Shown here: one piece after another, positions 19,789 through 30,297 of the stretch | Layout of the letters: each line of letters opens with the position of its first letter | Numbering within the stretch: the first letter of the stretch is position 1 | NCBI GenBank assembly: GCA_004151065.3 | Contig: NWUY0300016765.1 | Location: forward strand, 9,136 to 43,842 | Length of the DNA: 34,707 bases | DNA from: Larix sibirica | Lineage: Eukaryota; Streptophyta; Pinopsida; Pinales; Pinaceae | Direction: 5' to 3' | Translations under genes and position numbers: made by a program | The notes under the pieces: model-generated | Seen by the model: only the letters and a program-made list of their open reading frames with translations | The model's database searches: none | What the model was told of the DNA's origin: nothing

Positions 19789-21629
19789 ATGATGGTTACA
19801 GTAAAGGCGATGTTTCCACTATTAGTTAGATCCCTTGCTCCAGAATTAGGGGGAAACCCTTTTTCTCTATTTTCTGAGCCGCCGACCACCAGCTTAGGTT
19901 TTTCGATGCCGATGGAATCAACCATTGTACACTCTGATTTGAACTTGGAACCACCTCAATATCACTCGACCCTTGATGATTTTACCCCAAAACCTAGTTT
20001 TTAACTATTGGAAGTCGGTTGGCCTTTTTCTAACCTCTTGGGCCCTAGACCCTCTCTGATAAATCCTATGGAGGAAGAAGACCCAATCGAAATCCTAGAA
20101 GGGTTTTTTTCCTCCTTTTTGATGCCAGCAGACCAGTGTGGAGACCCAAGTGAATCAACATCGGAAAAGTGCGATAGTGGGGGAAGACATAGATTCAAAA
20201 GCAGTCATGGGGCCAACAGTGGATCCAGCCAAAAGTGAAGGAAGATCAAATGTGCCAACAATGCTAAAGACCTCCTCATATTGGTATGTGGAGTAGATGT
20301 CTTGGTCACACAATAAACGGATATGGATGAAAAGGAATTGGTAGGAAAAGCAAGAGGCAAGTATCCCAATATTTAGGTGTTGGAAGAATGGACACAAAAT
20401 AGATGGTCATAGTTGATAAATTACACTCCAGAAATTATGGTTTTGGCCAGAGGATGGTTTGTCTTCAAATTCAAAAATAAAGACAATGTGAATTGCATCC
20501 TTCAGAAACATTGGAGGTTAGTCTCAATCCCCATCCTCTTCAAGAGATGGACATCCATGTTCGATGTGAAAAGTGAAAAGATGGATGTAATTCTGGTATG
20601 GGTTAGACTGCGTGGGCTGCCCCAAGAATTCTAGAACCTGGACTCTTTCAGGGACTTTGGGGATGCTCTAAAAGCTTTTATTGATGCAAATATGTCCTTC
20701 TTGCATACTAAAAGAATGAATGTAGCTCCTATATTGGTCTCTTTAATCATTAAAACAGGACTTAGGGAGGAAATTGAATTAATCTGGGGAAGAGAGGTAC
20801 GTGGACATAAACTTGTTATGAAGCCATACCTTTCCACTGCCATAAATGTCATTTCTATGGGAACATTTCATAAAACTACAACCTACCTGTTGCCAAGGAC
20901 CTTGCAAGAAACAGAAAGAGACAGGGATTGAGGGGCGTCTCTGCCTCGGAAAAATTTTCAACAAAATTAGGAAGGAAAGGCAAAGACCTTGTTGTTGGAA
21001 AGAAAACCCCTACTCGGGCAGTTGGTTCACATCCTAGCTCAGAAAGGGAAGAATTTGCAGAGATGGATCTAACAAAGGAAATAATAATTCATGAATATTT
21101 GTTGTAAGAGTTGGGACCGGACACTCATCACATGAAACCGGAAAAGATGAATTCCCCGGGTAAGGAGATGGATCCTAAAACTCACATTGTTTCTCTTGCA
21201 AATTATTTTAATTCATTAGGGAATGATTGGAAGACTTATAATACCACCCTCCCCCCGCTCCTTGTTACTCTACACTCTTCACCCTCCCTTCCCCCAGATC
21301 AACCACAAGTTGAATCAACTCCGGACCCTATCTCTCACTTCTCTCCTCATATATATTCATCAAACCTATCATCCTCATTCTTCCTAGAAATTTGTCTTAT
21401 TCGTTTCCATCTAAGATCTAGATAAATACCTGACCTATCAAGTATTCTTTTACACAATCCTAGGTTGAGGAAAAATTCATTAATCCTCGAAAAAGGGAGG
21501 GGCTGTGGAAGGCCATCCCTCCTCTCATTGGCTCAAAATAGTGCATTGAAAGAACAATTTGATGGTAGGAAAAAATCCATTATTGGGGCACTTAGAGCAT
21601 CGAAATCCCTGGAGCGGGTTACCCGATGA
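19789..21629 (+). pseudogene. LINE ORF1, copy A
   Basis: The N-terminal part is MMVTVKAMFPLLVRSLAPEL with a Pro/Ser-rich continuation. The DUF4283-like RNA-binding core includes ARGWFVFKFKNKDNVN, PILFKRW and VILVWVRLRGLP. Then come FIDANMSFLHTKRM and the zinc knuckle, which in a shifted frame still reads FHCHKCHFYG with both leading Cys, though the His position is changed (YGNIS). A Pro/Ser-rich tail ends at TGA 21627-21629, which overlaps the ORF2 ATG at 21626-21628. There are several stops and frame changes. The start was chosen as the first Met in the frame. The true start could lie elsewhere, because the copy is decayed. Confidence 0.75.
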
Positions 21630-22126
21630 AACTTCTTTCTTTCAATTGCAGGGGATTGGAAAGTTCCCAAGAAAAAATTTCCATTAGATGGTTGATCCTG
21701 AATCATCAACTTGAGATTATTTTGTTTCAAGAAGCACTTGGTACTAAAGAAGCAGTCACAAACATTTTGAAATATACTCTAAAAAATATGGATTTTTAGC
21801 ACAAGATGTAAGAGGTCACTTAGGGGGCATTGCCATTGTTTGGAATCCAAAGTATGTAAAGGTATTAAACTCATGGGGCTTCGATTCTGGACTTGGTATA
21901 GAGGTATTTAATGTTGAATTAAAAAAATCCTTCATTGTTCTGAATATTTATGGCCCCTACGGAGATTGGGTCCAATAGTGGGATTCTTTAAGCCACAAAT
22001 TCTTCGTCAAGGATGACAATGCAATTATTGGAGGTGATCCAAATTTCACTCTGGGTTCACATGAAATATGGGGACCCAGAGTGAGAATGGATCCTCTCGT
22101 GGTTTATTTTGAACAAAAAGTCTGAG
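21626..22126 (+). pseudogene. LINE ORF2 endonuclease start, copy A
   Basis: Starts MKLLSFNCRGLESSQ, the conserved endonuclease N terminus, followed by IILFQEALG (catalytic Glu kept), NIYGPYGDW and a GDPNFTLG-like block (usual GDLNFTLG). The domain stops mid-way, before the RTWTN, RLDRFL and SDHYP blocks that copy B has. An apurinic-type endonuclease nicks the target DNA. This fragment cannot. Confidence 0.8.
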
Positions 22127-23946
22127 ATGTTTCCACTATCATTTAGAGCCCTTACTCTAGAATTAGGGGGAAACCCATTTTCTCTATTTTCTGAGCCGCC
22201 AACCACTAGATTAGGTTTTTCGATGACAGTGGAATCAACCATTCTACAATTTGATTTGAACTTGTAACCACCTCAGTATCTCTCATCCCTTGATGATTTT
22301 ACCCCAAACCTTGTTTATGAACTATTAGAAGCCGGATGGCCTTTTTTTGACCTCTCGGGCCCTCGAACCTCTCTAATAACTCTTCTAGAGGAAGAAGACC
22401 CAATCCAAATCCTAGAAGGGTTTATTGCCTCCTTTATTATGCTAGAAGACCATTGTGTAGATTGAATTGAATCAACATCAGACAAGTGCTATAGTGGGGG
22501 AAGACCTAGATCCAAAAGCAGTCATGGGGCCAACAGTTGATTAAGTGAGAAGAGAAGAAATAACTAATGTGCCAACAATGCCAAAGACCTCGTCATATTG
22601 GTATGTCGAGGAGATGTTTTAGTTGCACAATCAACGTATATGTCTAAAAGGACAGTGGTAGGTAAATCAAGAGGTAGGTATCCCAGTCTTGAGGTGTTGG
22701 AAGAATGGACAAAAAAGAGCTGGTCGGAGTTGATAAATTACACTGTGGAAATTAGGGTTTTGGACAAAGGATGGTTCGTCTTCAAATTCAAAAATAAAGA
22801 CAATGTGAACCGCATCCTTTAGAAACATTAGAACTTAGGCTCAATCCCCATCCTCATTAAGAGATGGACTCCCATGTTCGATGCAAAAAGTGAAAATATG
22901 GATGTAATTATGGTATGGGTTAGACTTCCTAGGCTATCCTAGGAATTATGGAACCTAGACTCTTTCAGGGACTTTGGGAATTATCTAGGAGAATTTATTG
23001 ATGCTGATATGTCATTCTTACATACTAAAAGAATGATGGTTCCTCGTATCTTGTTCGCTTTGAACATCAGAACAAGACTTAGGGAGGAAATTGAATTAAT
23101 CTGGGGAAGAGAGGTACAAGGACATAAAATTTATTATGAAGGCATCCCTTTCCACTGCCATAGATTTCATGTCTATGGGAAAATTTCAAAAAACTTCAAC
23201 CTACCTTTTTCCAAGGACCTTGCAAGCAACAAAAAAAGACAGGGATCGAGGGGCATCTCTGGCTAAGAAGAAGTTTCAACAAAATAATGAAGGAAGGAGA
23301 AGACCTTACTCTTCGATAGAAAACCCCTACTCAGGTAGTTAGTTCACATCCTATGTCAGAAAGGACATAATTTGCATAGATGGATCTGACAATGGAAATA
23401 ATAATTCATGAAGCTTTGGTGGAAGAGTCGGTACCGGACACTCATCACATGGAACTAGAAATGCTAAACTTCCTGGGTAAGGAACTGGATCCTACAATTC
23501 TGAATATATCTCTTGAAAATTATTTTATATCATTAGGAAATGATTGGAAGACTTATGATACCACCATCCCCCATCTCCCTGCTACTCTACACTCTTCCTT
23601 CTCCCTTCCCCCAGATCACCCACAATTTTACTCAGCTCCGGACCCTATCTCCCACTTCCCTCCTCCTATATCTTCATCAAACCTATCATCCTCATTTTGC
23701 TCGGAAAAGCATCATATTAATTTCCATCTAATATATAGAGAAATAGTTGACCTATCAGGTATTCTTTTACATGATTATGGGTTGGGGGAAAATCCATTAG
23801 TCTCTACAAAAGGGAGGGGGCATGGAATGCCATCCCTCCTCTCATCAGATCAAAATCATGCATTGAAAGAACAAGTTGATGGTTGGAAAAAATACATTAT
23901 TGGGGCACTTAGAGCATCGAAAGCCCTGAAGGGGGTTACCCAATGA
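22127..23946 (+). pseudogene. LINE ORF1, copy B
   Basis: Same layout as copy A: Pro-rich N-terminal part, then a DUF4283-like core with VLDKGWFVFKFKNKDNVN, PILIKRW and VIMVWVRLP. Next are FIDADMSFLHTKRM and the knuckle EGIPFHCHRFHVYGKIS, where the second Cys is Phe and the His is Lys. A 188-codon C-terminal segment (23380-23943) is fully open, with THHMELEMLNFLGKELDP and ISLENYFISLGNDWKTYDTT. It ends at TGA 23944-23946, overlapping the ORF2 ATG. Upstream parts carry stops and frame changes. Confidence 0.75.
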
Positions 23947-26900
23947 AAATTCTTTCTTTCAATTGCAGGGGATTGGAAAGTTTCCAGAAAAAGATTTCCA
24001 TTAGATGGATGATCCTAAATCATCAGCTCGATATTATTTTGTTTCAAGAAACACTTGGTGTTGAAGAAGCAGTCATAAACCTTATGAAATATACTCTCAA
24101 AAATCTAATTTTTTTAGCTCAAGAGGCAAGAGGTCACTAGGGGGGCATTGCCATGGTTGGAATCCAAATCTTGTAAATGTCTTAAACTCATGGGGCTTCG
24201 ATTCTAGACTTGGTATAGAGGTCTTTAATTTTGAATTAAACAAATCCTTCATTGTTCTCAATATTTATGGCCCCTACGAAGATCGAGTCCCATACTGGGA
24301 TTCTTCAAGCCAAAAATTCTTCTTCAATCCTGATAATGTAATTATTGGAGGTGATCTAAATTTCACTCTAGGTTCACATGAAATCAAGGGACCCAGAGTG
24401 AGAATGGATCCTCTCGCAGGTTATTTTGAACAAAAACTCCGAAATGGAAGGCTACTAGATGTTAACCCAATAATAATGAGACGCACTTGGACAAACAAGA
24501 GAATAGGTTACAATAGAATTGCAAAGAGGCTTGATCGTTTTCTAGTAGCTAAAAACTTGCTGGTGCGGAATCTAATGATCAAGAAATGGGTGGACTCAAG
24601 GGGTGAATCAGATCACTACCCGATATGCTTAGAATTGTAAGGGAATGTAATAAATCCATCTAGTCCCTTCAAGAGGTGTGTATCTTGGTTAAAGGATGAG
24701 TATTTCATACACCTAATCCAAACAAATTGGGTCCCCTCCAATCCACAGGAAGGAAGACTTACATCCTTACATTTCACCCAAAATATTACCTTGCTCAAGA
24801 AGAAAGTGCAAGAATGGGAAAAAAACAAAAAACTCAGGGATGACCAGGATCTCAAACAAGTGGAAACGAAAATTCAAAATATCTAGGAATCAGAAGGAGG
24901 GGGGTATTCTTCTCAAGAATCCAAGTACCGATTGGGAAAATTTGGAATCCAGAAGAAGGCAGCTATTGAAAGAACAAGAGGAAGTTTGGCGATTGAAAAT
25001 CAGATCTATCTAGATGGAAAGTGGTGATGAGAATATAAAATTCTTTCAAGCTTTTGCAAAAGAGAGAAAAATGCATAACACCACTTGGGAGGTAAAAATT
25101 GAAATTATCGAAGTTGTTTCCTCCTTTGAAGGCCTAGAAAATTTTGGAAAATCACATTTCCATAACCTTTTCAAGTAAGACGCAAGGGCTTCCATTGCTG
25201 AAGTACTAAATCTAACACATTTTTTCTCTGGCTTGGTAACTAGGGAGGACAATCAAGATCTCATGGAGGAGGTCTCAGAAGAGGAACTCAAAGAAACCCT
25301 ACATAGCTTCCAAAAAGATAAAAGACTTGGTTTGGATGGATAGACCGTTGAATTATTCTTGGCGCTATATGACACAATTGGTCATGACCCGCTTTAGCTT
25401 GTTGAAGAATCCAAATCCAGGGGATTCATGCAGCCTCCTCTTAACACAAATTTTGTTTCCCTCATTCCAAAAAATGACCACCCCAACACGATGCAGGAAT
25501 TTAGACTAATTTCATTTTGCAATATCACTTATATAGTGGTAGCAAAAATTATTGCTAGAAGGCTAAATATGGTTCTTTCAAAAATTATCTCTCATTAACA
25601 GTTCAGTTTTATGGAAGGAAGGCAGATCCATGAGGAAATTGGGGTTTCTTAGGAGGGCCTTCACAGTATAAAAACAAGGAAATTGAAAGGAGACGTGATC
25701 AATATCAATCTATCCAAATCCTTTGATAGATTTAGTTGGACGTATATGTGACTCCTTATGACCCATCTAGGCTTTGAATACACTTTTATCAAATGGGTCA
25801 TGAGTTGCATCACTACAGTATCTTTTGTAGTGCTTATCAATGGTTCCACCTCCCCTTTCTTCCCTTCTGAAAGAGATCTTCGGCAAGGTTTGTCCCCTCT
25901 CACCTCTACTTTTTTTGCTGGTCACATAAGGAATTAGCAAAGCTCTTCTGGATGCTAAAAGGCGGGGTACCTTCTTAGGGATATCCATTTCCACCACTCT
26001 CAAAGTTACTCATCTTCTTTTCTTCGATGATATCCTAATTTTTTGCGATGGCTCTGTTTGAGATGCAAAAAATCTATTAGAATTATTGGAGCTCTTTGGG
26101 AATGCCATAGGCATGGTGATAAATGCACAAAAATCCATCTTATCTACCATCAACATGGAGGATATTGAAGTACAAAGGTACTCTTTCCTTTTCCCCTATG
26201 GTTTAAGAATATTTGATGAAGGACTCAAATATCTAGGTTTTTTACTAAAGCCAAACATTTATAAAAAGGAATATTGGAACTTGTTGATTGCCAAATTGGA
26301 AAAGAGATTAAATGTGTGGTGTCACAAATGGATCTCAAGAGCTAGTAGAATGGACTTAGTAAAATCGGTCCTAGAAGCTATTACAGTTACTGGATGTCCT
26401 TATCTTGGATTCCAAAAGGCATTCTAGACAAATCAAGAAAAATATGCTTCAAGTTCCTTTGGCCAGGGAAAAATGACTTGACTCTATGCTTCCATGGGTG
26501 AATTGGGAAATACTAGCTCAACCAAAAATCCTGGGTGGATACGGACTAAAAAATATGCACTTATTTTCCAAATCCTTAGCAGCGAAATCTGGTTGGTGAC
26601 TCCTCACCACCCATAGTCTTTGGACTGAGGTTATCATCCACAAATATATTGTCTCAGATTCACTTATGGACTGGATTAGAAGTCCCAATATAAGTAGGCA
26701 GGCAATCTCAATAATATGGAAATCTATGGTGAACTCTCTTCCTCTCATCGAGGAAGGCCTCGCTTGGAAAATTGGTAAAGGAACAAATGTGCGTATAGGT
26801 GTAGATCCTTGAATGGGTTTCCAAAATTGTCATATTATTCCCCCCCAACTTATCGATCACTTGGACATTCAAGGAATATATCATTTGGATCAAATTGTTG

Positions 26901-27010
26901 ACCCTGCAACCTCGTCGATCTGGAACCAGGGATGGAAGGATGCAAATGGTCTGGAGATTTTGGATGCTCTGGTGGATTCTTGGAATACCTTCCTAAATGC
27001 ACTTGGAACA
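23943..27010 (+). pseudogene. LINE ORF2, copy B: endonuclease and RT
   Basis: Endonuclease blocks: MKILSFNCRGLESFQ, IILFQETLG, VLNIYGPY, IIGGDLNFTLG, RRTWTN, RLDRFLVAK and ESDHYPI, a complete motif set although frames shift. A spacer follows with KFFQAFAKERK. RT blocks: VSLIPKNDHPNTMQEF, FCNITYIVVAKIIARRLN, FSFMEGRQI, ININLSKSFDRFSW (the catalytic Asp of motif A appears as Asn), DLRQGLSPL and LLFFDDILIF (motif C Asp pair kept). The thumb segment DEGLKYLGFLLKPNIYKKEY lies at 26086-26427. It has numerous stops and frame changes and is catalytically dead. Confidence 0.8.
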
Positions 27011-27443
27011 AATGTGCCAATAATGCCGAATACCTTCTCATATTGGTATGTGGAGGAGATGTATCGGTTTCAAAATCAATGGATATGGTTGAAAAAAAAG
27101 TGGTAGGCAAAGCAAGGGACAAGTATCTTAGTATAGAGGTGTTTGAAGAATGGGGAAAAAAGAGCTGGTCATAGTTGATAAATTATAGTGTGGAAATTAG
27201 GGTTTTGGCCAGAGGATGGTTCATCTTAAAAATCATAAAATAAGGATGATGCGAACCGCATCCTTCAAAAACTTTGGATATTAGGCTCAATATCCATCCT
27301 CTTCAAGAGATTGACGCCCATGTTCGGTGTGAAAACTGAAAAGATGGATGTAATTCCGGTATGGGTTAGACTTCCTGGGATGCCCTAGGAATTCTAGAAT
27401 CTGGACTGTTTCAGGGACTTTGGGAATGCTCTAGGATATTTTA
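27009..27443 (+). pseudogene. LINE ORF1 fragment, copy C
   Basis: Starts at CAAATGTGCCAATAATGCC, matching copy A at 20247 and copy B near 22566, and runs through the DUF4283-like core. Stops are present in the SWS-stop-LINY region and beyond. It ends at the n at 27444, inside the block that in A and B continues FIDA(N/D)MSFLHTKRM. The small frames at 26932-27174 in this junction are artefacts of the join. Confidence 0.8.
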
Positions 27444-27444
27444 N
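27444..27444. other. ambiguous base at a homology break
   Basis: Copy C stops at this n and unrelated sequence (CTTGATCCGAACATAG) follows. This suggests a collapsed gap or assembly join. Confidence 0.55.
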
Positions 27445-28483
27445 CTTGATCCGAACATAGACTATAATCCCCCCCAAAATTTATATCAATCCTCCCTTTT
27501 ACAAAATTTTGTTCCCCATCATTTCACCATGCTAAAGAAAAAGAAGACCCCACTATGTTTATTGTACCAACATGCTTATAATTTGCTATTTTGAAATGAA
27601 AAGAAGGCTTCAATGTGGTTTACTTGTAACCTTGGGTTTGTGATGACCCACAACCAAGTCGACAATGACAATATTTATCTTGGTGTTGAATTATGATGTG
27701 TTGGTAGTTTGCATGACCAATAAATTACAAGGGTAAAAAAATTTACAATTGAGTTTTAAGAAATCCGAAAAATTAAAATTCATATGGAAAGTCATGTTTT
27801 GGGGGGGAATTGACATATTGTTGCAATTTGTAAATAAATTATGCTACAAGTGGTGAAATAAAATTCCATCGAAGACCCATTTGATGTAGAAGAAAAACGA
27901 TTCAAATGATTTATAGTCTACATTTTGAAACATCATGTAAAAGTCGTGGTATTTGTTTAATTTTGCATAACAGGGTTTTCATCCATCCCATTAATTATTA
28001 TGCTCTTATGGAAATCATACAACTGTGGGTGAGTTGATAAAGGTATGAAACAAGGTCACCCAAGATTCTATATGTTGCATACATGTTTTTAATCCATTCC
28101 ATGACAGTATGCAGATGCAACAATGTTCAATGTGAGATCCTTGAATGAAAGGGGCCACAAAGGATGCCAAGGGTTGTTGTAGATATGTTGTTTGTAAAGC
28201 AACATGGGTTGTTGTAGTTATCATGGAACCTCCATGGGTAGCACAGAAACCATGCAAAATTAAATGATCAATGGATGTGCTCAAATTTGTATATAATGCT
28301 CCTACAACGATGAACGAAGGTTTGAGGGAAGAAAAACCATGTAATGCACATGGACCACTTTGATACTTGCAATCTATGGCCCAACAAATAGACTCTAAGA
28401 GTGTCAAAAGGAGGTTGGATATTGTTGCAAGTATTTGATCCCAAAATATGATTCAAACCCTTGTTCCCATGGAGTGCTTACAT
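27445..28483. other. unassigned DNA, possibly the interior of a minus-strand LTR element
   Basis: The minus frame 28407-28015 is open for 130 codons (LLESICWAIDCKYQSGPCAL, MITTTTHVALQTTYLQQPLA), but I recognise no gag or other domain. If the primer-site candidate at 28484-28495 is real, this would be the leader and gag region of a minus-strand copia element, degenerate or non-autonomous. Confidence 0.3.
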
Positions 28484-28495
28484 GCTCTAATACCA
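28484..28495 (-). other. Ty1/copia-like primer-binding site candidate
   Basis: On the minus strand these bases read TGGTATTAGAGC, one mismatch from the initiator-methionine tRNA primer site TGGTATCAGAGC used by plant copia elements. A CA dinucleotide one base upstream (28498-28497) could be the LTR end. The LTR would then lie at higher coordinates. Confidence 0.4.
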
Positions 28496-28806
28496 ATGAT
28501 CCAGATGTAGAGGGTTGAGATTCAGAAGACTTAAATGCTAAGAAAAGAGAAGGGAAAACATGAAAATCTATCATGAAATTCATATAAGGAACATTGACGA
28601 AAACATATAAATGAAATACACCATAAAAATACAGGAGAGAGTTGAAGAAGAAGGATTCTATTCATACGAACCATTAAATAAAATGAGGTCAATTATATAA
28701 CCATATTGTGAGCTCCATGAGGACCCCAGCGGGAGGTTTTTTTTTCTGCAAAACCCTAGTTCATAGTCATCATTCTTTTTATCATGTTCTTCTTGCGTGG
28801 CACTAT
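28496..28806. other. non-coding DNA, possible LTR remnant
   Basis: No frame with a domain. It is consistent with an LTR lying beyond the primer-site candidate, but the far LTR end is not identifiable. It ends next to the start codon of the following LINE ORF1. Confidence 0.3.
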
Positions 28807-29809
28807 GGAGTCCTATGATCTATTGGTTGATTATAGCAAGGACATGGTGTCAAAAAAAGAGATATTTGGTGAGGTGGAAATCTCTCGTAGATAGAAGCCA
28901 AGCTCTCCTTTCACATGTGCAACGACAATCAAATATGGAATGATAGTGGTGGGAATGTTCGTGAATTTAGTGGTTCTTATTTCTCTGGTGATTTTCTCTA
29001 AGAGGTTGGAAGATCCGGTTCAAAATCTGTCCCTAACACTTTTCCTCCTCCTTCTAGCATAGTGGTAAATTCCTCACCTTTGAAGAACTGTGAGGTTCGA
29101 TGTTCTAATTCTATTTCGGGAGGTTTAGGTGTTGTCTTGGATAAACAAAATGAATGAGGGTTTAAGGATGAATGCCTAGGGTTTGTTGGCTCAAAGATTT
29201 GTGAGGAGTATTTTTGGGGGGAAGTGGCGAAGAGGAAGATGAATGACAGAAAGACTAAAAGGAAAAGGGTCATCAAATCAAGAGGACACAGTGTAGCAGT
29301 GGTGGCTCGGAAGGAGGTTCAAGTAGAACAAATGAGGTCGATGCTGGGAAAGACCCTTGTTAGAAATTTTTTAGGCCAAAAACTGAATATGGACAGTTTG
29401 AACAAATGGACACAACATAACCGGTGTCCAATTCTGTCTTATGGTCGTATATGCCACTGACTTACTTAAAAAGGGATGGATTGGGTTTATCTTTAGGGAG
29501 GTGGAGGATGTTAACTCTATCCTTAAAATTCATTGGTTCTGTGATTGAGCATATCTCTCGCTAAGAACCTAGCATCCAAGGTTTAATGCCCATGAGGATT
29601 TTGTCAAAGAAACCCTAGTGTGGGTGAAGCTCCCTCAAATTTCGATGTAACTCTGGAGTGAAATCTCTTTAAAGGACATAGGCGACTCACTAGATAAGTT
29701 TATCATTGCAGATGATTGTTATAAATTTAATGCAATTCACTACACAACTAAAATACTGGAAAAGATAGAAGTAAGTCTCAGTTTGTTTGAATACATGGAA
29801 ATCAAGGTG
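28807..29809 (+). pseudogene. LINE ORF1 truncated by a CACTA element
   Basis: The start Met at 28807 opens MESYDLLVDYSKDMVSKKEI. Later frames give SGSYFSGDF, SISGGLGVVLDKQNE, VARKEVQVEQMRSMLGKTLV and then a DUF4283-like core: GWIGFIFREVEDVNSILKIH, WFCD, HEDFVKETLVWVKLPQIS, DIGDSLDKFIIADDCYKF and LFEYMEIKV. Several in-frame stops interrupt it. The frame is cut at 29809/29810 exactly where CACTACAAGGAAAAGG begins, before any zinc knuckle appears. It differs in sequence from the ORF1 at 30298, so it is a separate LINE. The role of ORF1 is binding of the LINE RNA. Confidence 0.65.
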
Positions 29810-30228
29810 CACTACAAGGAAAAGGCCTTGTAGCGAACGTTATAGCAGATGTTATTAGTGTTACAAGATTGTTCAAAATTCTCAAAAAGACCTCCACTAC
29901 AACCTCCTCCAATGGTATCATATATTTAGCGGAGGTTTTTACTGAAATTAATTATAACTTAAAAAACTTGGCGGCCGAAGGATTTAGTGGAGGTTTTTTC
30001 ATTGGTGCGCTTTAGTGACCCAAGTGCACCAGTGCTAACCAACACAAAATGCATTGGTGATTTTAAATACAAATAAGCATCGGTGCTTGATAATACATAT
30101 AGCAACGATGCACACAAATATTTTAATGAAACCGATGCTTTATAACAATATATGCACCAGTGATTTATACTAAATGTAGCACTAGTTCTTTATAACAATA
30201 AATGCACTAGTAGACAAGTTTGTAAAAA
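29810..30228 (+). mobile_element. CACTA (En/Spm) transposon terminus with subterminal repeats
   Basis: CACTACAAGGAAAAGG at 29810 matches the typical CACTACAAGAAAA terminal inverted repeat of plant CACTA elements. It is followed by an array of palindromic variants of GCACCGGTGC (GCACCAGTG, GCATTGGTG, GCATCGGTGC, GCAACGATGC, ACCGATGC, GCACCAGTG, GCACTAGT twice) and by GGAGGTTTTT motifs, as expected of subterminal transposase-binding repeats. The 3-bp site before it is GTG. The opposite terminus is not in the window. At about 30229 a LINE begins, so the element is either truncated or split by that LINE and resumes beyond the window. Confidence 0.8.
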
Positions 30229-30297
30229 TCAACGACGCTTGAGGATCGAGTGAGACTGGTTCGCATCTGAGCTACAGTTTCTGCGTGCTTGAGACTG

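Larger units (their letters stand above)
19789..22126 (+). mobile_element. L1-type LINE, copy A: ORF1 and part of the endonuclease
   Basis: This copy contains ORF1 followed by the first part of the ORF2 endonuclease. At 22126-22129 it switches abruptly into the early ORF1 sequence of copy B. Copies A and B align along their length at roughly 85-90 percent by eye. Coordinates 19810 and 22126 are homologous starts, giving a repeat unit of about 2316 bp. Confidence 0.85.
22127..27010 (+). mobile_element. L1-type LINE, copy B: ORF1, endonuclease, RT
   Basis: It starts inside ORF1 at ATGTTTCCACTATC, continues through endonuclease and RT, and is cut at about 27009-27012, where the sequence jumps into mid-ORF1 of copy C at CAAATGTGCCAA. 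It is the longest copy of this family in the window. No RNase H or 3' tail is present. Confidence 0.85.

Noticed and set aside
26932-27174. Frame at 26932-27174 as a gene
   Set aside because: It spans the junction between LINE copies B and C and mixes two frames. It is an artefact of the join.
28998-29276. Minus-strand frame at 29276-28998
   Set aside because: It is antisense to the ORF1 at 28807-29809 and has no domain.
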